The notes beneath the pieces were generated by a model. That model did no database searches and was not told the DNA's origin. It was given only the letters and a program-made list of their open reading frames with translations. A DNA stretch of 64,000 nt. It comes from Rhodocollybia butyracea. Lineage: Eukaryota > Basidiomycota > Agaricomycetes > Agaricales > Omphalotaceae. Made by a program: the position numbers and the translations under genes. Numbering within the stretch: the stretch's first letter is position 1; each line of letters opens with the position of its first letter. Shown here one piece after another: positions 24,663 through 34,984 of this stretch. The stretch lies in the NCBI GenBank assembly GCA_015501585.1, contig JADNRY010000150.1, positions 1 to 64,000 of the forward strand, read 5' to 3'.

Positions 24663-25394
24663 TGTCTCTAATCGGAACGGCCTATCTGCTTGAATGGGAG
24701 AGTGTAAGGGTGGTAGATGACTGACTGACCCCTTATCATATATATCGCTCAACGCGGCCGCAGCAAATATATGGGATTGCTGCGACGCTACATATATTTT
24801 ACCGAAAGTCATCTGACCATGATTAAAAGGACGTCCAAAGCTGTCGAGCTCATCGAGCCCAGTAGGTGTTCTGACAGCTATAATCGGTGAGGCGATGACG
24901 AGTCACAAGAGGGGTTATACACTGGTAGATGATTGCATTTACGTATGCTCACCACTATGCTTAGTGATAGATAGTGGGTTATGTATGTATGACTACGCTG
25001 ACTTCTTTATAGTTCGATGTGTTGTATCGCTGAATGTCCTGTGAGTGCTCGGACGGAGGTCATGGTTTAGTTCTACCCGATCAAATCGGTACATAACGTG
25101 GTAATTCGCTCCACCGTTTTTCTCCAGGGCAACGTTTAAGCTTGCTGGACTTCACTGTTTCTTTTGCTCTGTCCCGCTTACTCAAATGTATGGGGAGAAT
25201 CAACGACTCCATTTAAACCCTGAACATATTTATTTTATATATTTACATGGTAAGAAAACCATTCAATTCCCGATTTGCTATCAATTTCTTTTCGGTGTAC
25301 ATTAAACGATGAAAAACAGAGCTCCGAATATTACTTGGGCCTCAGAGATAATGTGTTCTTGGCGGTACATCTCAGGCCGCTATACCAAGGAATT
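24663..25394. other. intergenic, no gene seen
   Basis: The first part still matches unit A upstream sequence (AGCTGTCGAGCTC, GTTCTGACAGCTATAAT) up to about 24.9 kb, which is the right end of the duplication. The rest is single-copy here and shows no coding signal. Confidence 0.5.
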
Positions 25395-26193
25395 TTAGCC
25401 GCAAAACATTGCTGGGAATAAACAGATGAACGTACAAATGAATTGCCACTGTTGGCGCACATCACCAGCGTTTTGAAACTCAAAGGTCAACTATAAATCC
25501 GGAGTAAGGATAAATAGTCAGAACTAGAATGGGATGAAATTTGGGCAGAGCACATACAGGCCCAGTAGAAGCGTAGGTAAGGTTAGGGTTCCATCCTGTC
25601 AAATACAACGGTCCATCTTCGACGCTCTGGTAGATGATACTTTGATCATGATTACTTAGTGGTGAAAGCAAGCAGTAATTGAATAATATGCGAACTCACT
25701 TGAACGGCCCATTAACCTTTCCAGGGATAGCCAGAGGGATCGTGAAAAATACCTGGGAAGCTGACTTGAGTATTGTCTGAGCCCGAATGGGTTCGGCGCC
25801 AGTGGATTCGCCGGGATAGCTGATAGAGAATCCTGGGCAAGTGTTGCTCTGAATCTGAGATGATACAATGAACATTGACTCGGATGTATACATTACTTGA
25901 CAAAAACACCAGACTCACTTGAAATTCTACACTATTCACAAGGACCAGATTAAACTGTTGAAGCAATCATCGTGCGCAGACCGTCCAATCAATTCGTGAA
26001 TACTAGAAGTTCCACAACGTACCAGTTGACTAGGGGTGGTAGGGTCGCTTTGTTTTTCGTACATTTGGACAGGCTGCAATTGTCTACACAGCGCGTGAGC
26101 AATATCAATTGTCTGTTTCCCAGTGCTATCTGTGATAAAGATGGGAGCGGCTGCTGCAGCAATGGCAGTGAGATTGCTGAGGATGTTGAGCAT
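25395..26193 (-). CDS. secreted protein of unknown family
   Basis: Minus-strand ATG at 26193 (MLNILSNLTAIAAAAAPIF) gives a signal-peptide-like start followed by DIAHALCRQLQPVQMYEKQ. Exons can be joined by a GTACGT donor after SQL, a 64-nt intron after VEFQ, a 60-nt intron after GPF, and one after YASTGP. This yields segments QIQSNTCPGFSISYPGES, SASQVFFTIPLAIPGKV and IIYQSVEDGPLYLTGWNP, and a stop at 25395. All donors and acceptors are GT..AG. The alternation of short hydrophobic and polar stretches suggests a small beta-rich extracellular domain. I do not recognise the family. The last exon (LTFEFQNAG...) is the least certain part. Confidence 0.5.
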
Positions 26194-26559
26194 CGTGTAA
26201 GATTCAAGAATCGACTGAGGCTCAGCAGCGGATGCGGGGCTTGAAAAATGGAAACTCTCAAACCATAGCCTTTTAACGGCCTGGAAAAATAGATATTTTG
26301 GATGCCCATTGTTTCTCTATACTGTGAATGATATTCATTTAGTTTTTCCGAGATGAGATGTCTTGCTCACTTATTTGAACCCGATGCCAGAAAACTTACG
26401 GACGGGTCAGTTGCTCATACTCAATTTTGCGGTTTAGAAGGACAGCACGCACCATAGGAGAGAGGGTGATTCCGATGGAGATTCAGGAGGAGGGAGCGGG
26501 TTCCTATCTTGCCCTCAGGCTTCAGAGGACGCTACTGCATATTTCATCTAATATACATA

Positions 26560-26870
26560 GGGATCTCCACCGTAACCGTATACGGTTACAGCCTGTAAAA
26601 TTGGTCAAAATAGGTCTATACGGTACGGTATACGGCACATTAGATCTTGAGCTGTTGAGTTCTAGCCAATATCCATGAGGCAAAAACCATTGGTTTAATT
26701 GTTTTTGGACTCACCAGGATAGAGATGAATGCCAGATTCAGCCCTTACAGGGTACCCAACGCCCATATGGCACCCGTCAAAACTGCTCACAGAAACAGTT
26801 TACAGTACGGTTACGGGTACCCGTATAGCCGTAACCGTAAGCCGTGTCTTATGGTTACGGTGGAGATCCC
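26560..26870. mobile_element. MITE, 311 bp, flanked by TA
   Basis: Ends GGGATCTCCACCGTAACC and its exact reverse complement GGTTACGGTGGAGATCCC, directly flanked by TA on both sides (26558-26559 and 26871-26872). This is the layout of a Tc1/mariner-type (Stowaway-like) miniature element. The interior has further short palindromes built from GTAACCGTA and TATACGGTAC and no coding sequence. Confidence 0.8.
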
Positions 26871-27397
26871 TAGGTATACATACTAGTACTGGGATTGTTC
26901 TCTGAAGCTCCTACGGCGTTCTTATTACTTCAAAAGGCGCTTGAAAAGTTCCGAGGAATGTATCTAGTAATTACTCTTCTGTATTTGAAAGATTGGAGGT
27001 TGTTACTCTCAACCAACAAGTCTCGTCACACTTCCGCTGCAGTGCAAGGCCTCATTGTGAACTTGTGATACGCCAAGAGTCAAAGACCATGGAAATTACT
27101 CAGGTGCCTTGGCAATTCCAGTTGCCTAATGTCCTATGAAGTCGCAACAAGCTTGGATATTAGAAATAAAATCCCAAAGCGGTTGAAGAGTTGCAGGACC
27201 TGGGCCTGAATTTACCTGTGTTATTATTATAGGTACTCCGATGGCTTCTATTAAAGATAAATGATCAAGATATTCAAGCAAGTACCAGATCTGCTATAAG
27301 TGTTCAAATTTGGACCAGGTACCGTAGGTTCCAATGAGAGATATGATACACATTAGAGTTTAAGGTCGAATTTGGTTCTTAACGATCAATAAATTTA

Positions 27398-27463
27398 CAG
27401 TCACCCCAAGAGTCACCGTGACCCAGCAGTCATCGGCGGTCACCATTACTGCGGGGGTGACTG
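27398..27463. mobile_element. 66-bp miniature element, TA-flanked, CAGTCACCCC ends
   Basis: CAGTCACCCC at the left and GGGGTGACTG at the right, each next to TA (27396-27397 and 27464-27465). The CAGT-starting inverted repeat and TA duplication fit the pogo/Fot1 branch of Tc1/mariner. Internally it has two more GTCACC motifs. It is very short, so probably a deletion derivative. Confidence 0.6.
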
Positions 27464-27465
27464 TA

Positions 27466-30364
27466 CATGTTTCTGCCAAAGCCCCAAGGCGGGTGGGAGA
27501 GGCTAAAACATAATGCAGACCGACTTTTACTGGATAAGATCTGCAAACGTCTCGTGGCCCCAGCTGCTTGCCAAGTGCTTTTACAGGACTGACACTATCA
27601 AAATATCAAGGTCATCCTTATCTACTGCCGGTCCCTGCCCACCGGGAGCTGGTACGTTTTCTCTCGCGGCCTCATAGTTTCGCCGTTGATAGTTGCTGTG
27701 TGTATTAAACTCAGGCACTGCAATAAGCTGTATTTTACCCTGGCTATGGGTCTAGATTTTGCGAGCTCGGTGCAATGAAAGTCCATCATCTTTCGGGACC
27801 GCCAGCATTAACGTCTCAGTAAGTCGGCTGTGATACAATTCGACTTCACCTGGACGTTTCTGGGAGCCCTGCAAATATTCTTGTCGGAAGGAGCAGTACT
27901 GCTCCATGGTCTCTCCGATGAGTCAATCTGTCAATTTGTCTTGCGGTCGTTCAAGTACTTGGCATTGTACTTATACTAATTAATTATCTATGTGTGCACA
28001 ACAGTGGTTGTTGTAAATATCTGGCACAGGGACTGAAGGAGCTGTGAGGCCCAAGAGATAGAAAGATATTAGACTGGATAACTATAGGTACTGGCCTCAG
28101 AGAAGGCCTTATGATAATAGTAAATATGACTAAGGTGGTCTGGTACATACGAAGCATCAGTAACCGGATAGGTAATGGGTCCGGAGTTGTAGTATGTCCG
28201 ATCGGCGAAATACAACAGTGGTATCATTTTGGATCGATGGGAAATCACATCCTGGGGCATCGCTGCAGAATTGCACTGCCAAAGTGAATCTCGTTCCCTC
28301 AGACGCATGCATTGAACAAGCGATATAATATTCTCATGGATTGCGCAGCACTGTGGCTGAGTGATAACCAGGACCTGTTGATCGCTTCGAGGTCATTCAT
28401 CGGCTACGCCAAGTGTATAAGCCCCAAGTGAGACTAGAGAGAGCAAAGTGCGCACAGCCTCCCGTTCCCTCCAGCAAGCCGCGAGAGTATATCCTAATTC
28501 CCAAACCGTCCAAATCGAAGTCCTTGCCAATCGATACTAGCGATGCTTTTAGCCAGGAGGCGGAAATCACAGATAGATGTCGGAAACACAACAGACGGCA
28601 TACTGCATAAAGTACTACGAGTTCATTCGACAAGGAGGTTCAGCTGTCCAGAAGGACCCCAGTCTGAGGGAGAACAGAGTTTCGAGCTTCTGGATATTTG
28701 GATGTAGTAAACAAAATCTGGCGTCTGGCCATTGATCACGCGTATGCATTAAGGTAGCCCGGGATCCGAGTTGATAGCCGGCATAGGAACTGCCGGCACA
28801 TCATTGACGTCATTTATAAGCGTACCATGTGGCCCTTCTTTCTTCGAACCATTAGCTACAGCACGCGTACGTTCAACAGCCCCGACTCCAGTCGGCTTTT
28901 ATCATGACGGGAATTTGGAGGTTGTGATTCTATAACAGCGTAGCTAGAGAGGTGCGCCCTTTTCGGTTCGTTCAGCCGACTTCCTTGTCATCTATGTATC
29001 AATAATACTAACTACTCCTAGTAGTGCCCCTGTCTGCTTGTTCTTTCCTGGAAAAGCCATCTCTCACCTGGGGCCTTTACTTAACGTTTCTGATCTTGTC
29101 AAGGCACTCAGTGGCCCAGTGGGTTCCTCGTCCTTTCCGCCACGTCATGACAACCCAATTCACTGTGTGCGTTGGCCACTTTGATTTTCAGAACTATCAA
29201 AACAACCTCACCGCTGCCTGTGAAGAATCTGAGTTCCGGAGGTCGAGATATATCTTATGTGTATTGCTCATGATGGTACGAACGCCTCCCTGCTGGCTTG
29301 TGAATCCACTGCTAACATCATTTGATATGCACAGTGCACTTGTTGTTCTTCGTCTCCCCCAAAAATCACCCCACCGGCCATTGTTAACTATCTTCAGTCA
29401 AATATACAGCCGCTCATTAGGCCTAGGTAAGTTCGGCTGCTCCAGCGTCCTTCTTACTGGTTATGGATGCTGGACTCGCCACCTGGACCCGGTTTTGTGG
29501 GTTGAAAAATGGTGGTTACGAAGCGCTAATGTAAGTACGACACTCCTGGTCATCTCTTTTCGAGTGAAAAATTTACTTCCAGCCCTCTTGTTCTTGCTTC
29601 GATATTGTCTGCTATTCGGTACCCATCTGATTCTTACGTTGATCTGGCTGTTCGCCAAGGAATGTAAGACACAATAATCAAGAAAGATATTACTTTGAGG
29701 CACACATTTTCATCCCATGGTTTGTCACTAATTCCTCCGTCTGCTTCTTCCCTGCTAGTCCATATTTGTCGCCTTCCATACATGTGGGCGTTTATTCCAT
29801 TCAGATTCAAGCTTCGTTCTGTTACCAGGTTGACTTGACACTTGGACATTTGACCGGGCTTTGATGCTCGTAGGGAGAATGTAGCGCCATCACACGCAGA
29901 AGATGCAAAAAGCTTACATTTCATGAAGGCATATGCTGCTTTGTTTGACATGATCACAGCCAGTCTGTCATGCGCACGTATCGCATCCGGAAGACTATCC
30001 TCTCTTCAGCACAACCTGCGCCCAGGGACTGCAGAAAATTCAACCGAAGGAACCACCCGAAGAGTACCTCATTTACGAAAAGCTATATTTATACCAAGAT
30101 GAGCGAGAAAACTGCTCCTATCTGTCTGTGTCCTCTTTGTGTTCCTGCAATGCGTTTTCACTATCATTCTGACCGTGATGCAAGACGCTAGATTCACTGG
30201 GATCCAGAGATCTCAGTACTTCTAGTACAAACTAGTCATCAATCATCTTTCATCACGCCTTGGCCAACCAACGCTAAAATCGTCTGCCAGACTAAATTCT
30301 GCACGCACGTCTCGCGGCCTTTGTTATTGTTCGAAATCATAGATATTGAAGTATAAAAACTGGC
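27466..30364. repeat. mosaic block related to 38.1-41.7 kb, no intact gene
   Basis: The stretch at about 27.66-27.98 kb matches 38.09-38.40 kb (GCGTTGATAG/CGTTGATAG, AATAAGCTGTAT, CTCGGTG, GTCAATTTGTCTTGC). About 29.08-30.10 kb matches 40.63-41.68 kb (CGTCCTTTCCGCCACGTCAT-like, TATACAGCCGCTCAT, CAGATTCAA, AAAAGCTATATTTATA-like). Long open frames here, one of 217 codons at 29.02-29.68 kb, have no coding support from the related copy. Confidence 0.5.
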
Positions 30365-30790
30365 CACTGGCAGTTGGCTCCACAAAGAGGCATCCCCACA
30401 TACAGAAGTATGTCAAGTGTGTCGACAACATTACTTTGCGGCATGGTAGAAATCTTATCATTTTCTACTATATTGCTGTGCATAACTAGCAAACAACTAG
30501 ACAACTCTCTCTCTCTGCATTCGGTTGATCCGCACGAATTACCTGCTCTTCGAAATTTGGCCAGCTTATTGAAAGAGCTCAAATTACTCATGGACTTAAG
30601 CAGATCGCTTTTGCAACGCATTTCCTTTTCTTCGCATACTTGATTTGAGGTTGATTAACCCTAAGACTTCTAGTGAAACTACGGATCCCCCACCACAACC
30701 CCCAAAGTTTCGTCTAGATACACCAAAGATTGGGACGTACTGCAGCACTGGTTCCGCACTAGACAGGCTTTGGTCAACCACAGTTCATTT
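30365..30790 (+). pseudogene. F-box protein, decayed copy
   Basis: Pieces matching the F-box family appear in order: CATACAGAAGTATGTCAAG (IQKYVKR), CATTTTCTACTATATTGCTG (SSSTISL), ATTTCCTTTTCTTCGCATAC (FPSLRI), and CCACCACAACCCCCAAAGTT followed by a match to the LKIGWYC codons. The F-box start is missing and the frame is broken many times. Closest in detail to the 38.6 kb gene. Confidence 0.75.
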
Positions 30791-31074
30791 AGTATTTGCT
30801 GTTTAAATTACTTCTTTTACGGCGGCGCCACTCTGCTTTCAATGGGATCATACTTTCTCAAAATTGGGGATGTTTCAAGTTGGACACATGATGATAGCCG
30901 TTCATTCTCCCTCCGCCCATGCGTTTTTCGCTTCCTTTGAAATTGCTAGCTGTCAAACCCTGGAGCTTCTACAACATCCTCGGTGATAGCGAGCCCCACC
31001 CCTATACATCTTATTTGACCCAACAAGACATCTTCAAGTTTGGTGATAGTGCGATAGTGTCTGAGTGCCTAGTG

Positions 31075-31112
31075 GATCCGGGCATGGTCTGATATCAAAC
31101 CACGCCCGGATC
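31075..31112. repeat. hairpin, 14-bp arms
   Basis: GATCCGGGCATGGT and ACCACGCCCGGATC pair over 14 bp with a single mismatch (G-U compatible in RNA) and a 10-nt loop. It stands alone between an F-box relic and the DUF6534 gene; function unknown. Confidence 0.55.
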
Positions 31113-31547
31113 TTCAGGCAGACAGGTTGACGGCTCCAAGTTTAATGATGGGACTCCTATGTGCAGGAGAGAAATGAGGCATAGAGCACAGACAATTTGG
31201 GATTGTGCTTGGGATTGTGCTGCCCTAATTCCTCTACAACGCATTTTCTTTTCAGTAGTAACTGCACATGGAACCAAGGGAAAATGTATAGCTTATACAG
31301 TGGTTTTATGTAGTGTATAAAACGCACCCGAGAATTACTTCGGATGGTGTCACGATGTAAGTAATGATGTGCTTGAAACCATAGGCAACAAATATACCTG
31401 CGCTGTAGTCAATAGATGACAAGCATCACTGTCATCTTAGAAGGTCGGTGAGTGCACTGGTTTGATCTCGCGGCTGATTCTGGGAGGGCATGGGACAAGG
31501 TGGGACATACCACGTTTCATTACCTCGGGATAATTGAAACGGTACGG

Positions 31548-31554
31548 TATATAA
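31548..31554 (+). promoter_or_regulatory. TATA box of the DUF6534 gene
   Basis: TATATAA about 90 bp upstream of the ATG at 31640, in an otherwise non-coding stretch. Confidence 0.5.
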
Positions 31555-31639
31555 GTGAGTGCTGATGGGTGAAACATCTCTTTTTTCAGTTGCGAGTCCG
31601 ACACAGTCCAACGTTCACTTCACTCTTCACGTTACAGGA

Positions 31640-33597
31640 ATGTCTTCAGCTGAAAACTCTCCGGGAATAAATATGTCGTCGGTCTTTGCTCCTTACTTTT
31701 GGGGTGAGTCGGAGCCCTAACGGATGTCATGGAAATTAATTTCTGCTCTTCAAGGCTTCTTTGTCTCAATGTTGTGAGTAACGTTTATCTCCGTTTAAAT
31801 ATATATTAATAATTCTGCAGTCTGGGAGGCATCACGATTGTCCAAGCATATATCTACTTCCCTCATCCAACTGACAGAATGAGCGTTCAAGTTCTCGTGA
31901 GTAGTACTGTAGGATCATAATTTGATAATCAACTAATTCAATTTCTGGCGCACTGATCTTATAGGCGGCAATCATGATGTAAATCAAGAACTTCATTCTT
32001 ACTACTTGAGCCTGACGAGTGAAACCCAAGCATCCTGGACTTGACTTCATCAGGCCTCATAGCAGAGTCATTGTATTACTACTTAGTAAGTTATATTGCA
32101 TGCCATTATCAATTCGATGTTGAAGTTTGAACACGCTCCCTTATATGCATAGATACCGCACTTTGGCTCTCTTATTCCTTTGAAAATCATTACACCGTAA
32201 GTGACCATATTGATTCAAGACCTCCTATACTTATCCTGTGAAGTACTGACATCCTTTGCTTATAGTGAGCTTTGTATGGACTGCTTGATATCCACTCTTT
32301 TGACTTTCATGTAGTGCAATCTCCCATGTTTACTATTGCTGTGCACTGATGAGTCCTTGCTGCTTATTCACAACATAGTTCCCAAATGTTTTTTGTCTAT
32401 CAGATATACACTGGTAGGTGCCTCAAATTACGACTTCACTGCATGCTAATATGCGTGTATCGATAGTAAAACATCATGGTGCCTTGGCCTGGACCATAAT
32501 CGGGGTTGTAGTGAGTTGGCTAGATACTATAGTATACCAACATCTTATCGATGACTTGCATGTAGTTCCTCTTTACTTTTCTGACATTCTGTATGTGTTC
32601 AAGTAGCTGTAGTGACTAATGTTCTCTGACCTGTCCTGATTCTCTGCCAGTTATGGGCATAGGTAAGCTTTGATAATTCATTGTTTCACTGATGAGGAAT
32701 TGCAACAAATAGGCTGCGTGGCTACAATGTATCTATTTTCGTCTGGAGTTCTGGTGGAGCGTAGTCGAGAATTTTCGGTTAGTATCGCCTTCATATGCAC
32801 TGAACTCGATTCTCATGTTGAAATGTCTCAGATACTATTTGGGCTGGCCAAAGGATTTGGGGCTGTAACAGATATAATGGCAACAATTGCCATGTGCACT
32901 ATATTAGTCAATGCAAAGACCGGCATGAAACAGTGGGTTCCAAGTTGATTCTCCTTATATGAATAAATTGGGCTCACAATACCTAATAGGACTGACAGCT
33001 TGATCAAAAATCTAATCCAATACATGGTCAATCGAGGAGCTGTGGTTACTATTATCCAAACTATGCTTCTTATCTCGTTTTTTGCTGCGCCAAACAACCT
33101 CTACTGGTAATTTTGAAATTTCACAAAACAAGGTTGTGATGTTTCCAACATGCCTGATTTATATATAGGCTGGCTTTCCATATCAATGTCACTAAGCTTT
33201 ATGCAAACACATTCTGTGCGTAGTATTCTAGTCTCTAGACTCTGGTGATAAACAATATTCATGTGAATTTTCAGTTTGCATGTATATCTTTCCCCTGTGT
33301 GTTTATTAACAAAAGGGTGACTAATATCCCTGCAGGCTTAATGGACGAGAAAGCTTGTGGGAGAAGCACGCACAGAATAGGTCAACAGTATTCTCCAACA
33401 CATCAAATGTCATTGGTCTTAGAACTCAAAACAAAGAGCCCCTTGACAACTCCTTTTCTCTCACCACTTGGCGTGGGCAGGTTGGTGCTAAATCTGACCA
33501 TTTGATCTTTGGACTATTGACCACATATCTACAGGAGCATATACACACATCTGAACTGCCTACAATCACTAAAACAACCATTGTCTCAGACATATGA
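31640..33597 (+). CDS. DUF6534-type seven-span membrane protein
   Basis: A plus-strand gene of about 11-12 small exons that joins without a break. MSSAENSPGINMSSVFAPYF starts the first exon (31640-31703). Next come GFFVSMFLGGITIVQAYIYF, the exon IILDLTSSGLIAESLYYYLI, the exon PHFGSLIPLKIITP, the exon CMDCLISTLLTF followed by SQMFFVYQIY, the exon with ALAWTIIGV, the exon GCVATMYLFSSGVLVERSRE, the long exon ILFGLAKGFGAVTDIMATIA, then NLIQYMVNRGAVVTIIQTML with FFAAPNNLYW, the exon LAFHINVTKLYANTF, and a polar C-terminal exon ending TTIVSDI. The sequence FGAVTDIMATIAMC and the AFHINVTKLYANTF segment are typical of the Agaricomycete DUF6534 family. That family is common, membrane-bound and without known function. 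Junctions between 32.5 and 32.7 kb were chosen for phase and have the least support. Confidence 0.75.
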
Positions 33598-34984
33598 TCA
33601 TTGTTTTCCAAGGTGAATTTTTCATGTGTGTTGACCAGACATGGTTGGATACTAATCAATCTCCTCAAGATCTATTCCAAAACTATCATTTCCGCTTCAG
33701 CTTGTTTGCTTATACATTATAAATGTATATCTGCATGAATGTTTGTACGATTCTGTCCAAATTCTGTCTGGCTTGTAGACAATAGGATATATCCATTTTT
33801 ATTTATCTTCGAAGCAATTGATATTTGAGTAGTAGCCTGGTCCGCCCGTGTAGATTAAGAATTTGGACTGTAACCACTGGTGATGTGCGCCATTATGCAG
33901 GGTTGGCTCTCTAGAGTCTGACCAAAGCAACCCTTGCTACAGAGTCCCGATGAACCCTCGCGAAGCCGCATGTTCCATATGAACAAGGCAAGAGTTTCCC
34001 ACCGTTTGAGCCTTTTCTTTCTCTGACGTTCAGCACGCTCTCGCGGCAGCCCGGCTTCAGCTGTCGGTCCTTACAATTGCACACCAAATTATCGCTACTC
34101 ACCCCCCTCTCCCTGTTTTCCACGTCATCCCCATAAAGCTTTAACCCAACACCATGACATTAACCCTAATCTGTTTTACATGCACGTAGCTTATGCCTCG
34201 CTTATGTTTACTATACCTCCTTGTCTAATAACCGTACATATTCGAGTAAATACATCACACTGCATCATTAAATTGCCAACTTGTCGCCAGCTTGTCGCAG
34301 CAAGCAGGTAACCGCCGAAAGTGCCCACCCACCCGCGGGTGACCGCGTCCGAGCATGCTTCCCCAACGACTTGCCGGGATGAGGATGGAAGCCTGGGTCA
34401 ACAGCCCTAGTCAGGTATCTGAATTTCAACAGCAAAAATCAATGGAATATAATTACTTTGCAGTGGTATGTGAGACAAATAAGCTAGCTAATTCTCCTCT
34501 GGAATTGCCCTAGATATAGAGTTACTATGTTGGGGGGCATTGAGCCTTGGTCACAACAGATGAAATAACACCCAAAATTGGACCACTGCAATTGGAGCCT
34601 ATGCGCTTTTCAAAGCTGTTTGCCATAATCAGGCTTTAGAAGCTGGACTGTCTGAGGATTCAGGAAACAGGACACATGAATCAGGACAAGTGATATTTCG
34701 GCCCTTCGGGAGAGCGATGGAAACGTTATCAGCAAAACATGGGTGCACCGGAAGGCGCTTTCCGGCACTGTACGGCGCTGGGGGCGCTGGGAACGGCTGC
34801 ATAGTCACGCTGACGACTCCAGCTCATCCACGTTTTTCTGATTGATACCGTTGAGCGACAATCCCCCAACCGCAAGCAGCAGTTTAGTTTTGAAGAATGC
34901 ATAGTCACAGAATAGTTAGCTAAAAATGGTACAGTTCATGTTTCTAAAGAGTCATATTGTGGAGAACGAGCTCCGGTAGGTTGC
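33598..34984. other. intergenic, no gene seen
   Basis: No coding exon or structural RNA is supported. From about 34.84 kb on, the sequence matches the downstream side of the second P450 (GAATAGTTAGCTAAAAATGGTACAG against 49.61-49.65 kb). Confidence 0.45.

Noticed and set aside
29024..29677. Open frame of 217 codons with many hydrophobic residues
   Set aside because: The related stretch at 40.6-41.7 kb does not keep this frame, there are no family motifs, and the composition looks like translated intergenic DNA.
34390..34740. Possible remnant of a retrotransposon or gene downstream of P450 copy 1
   Set aside because: Only short open pieces with no recognisable motif and no second copy in the window.
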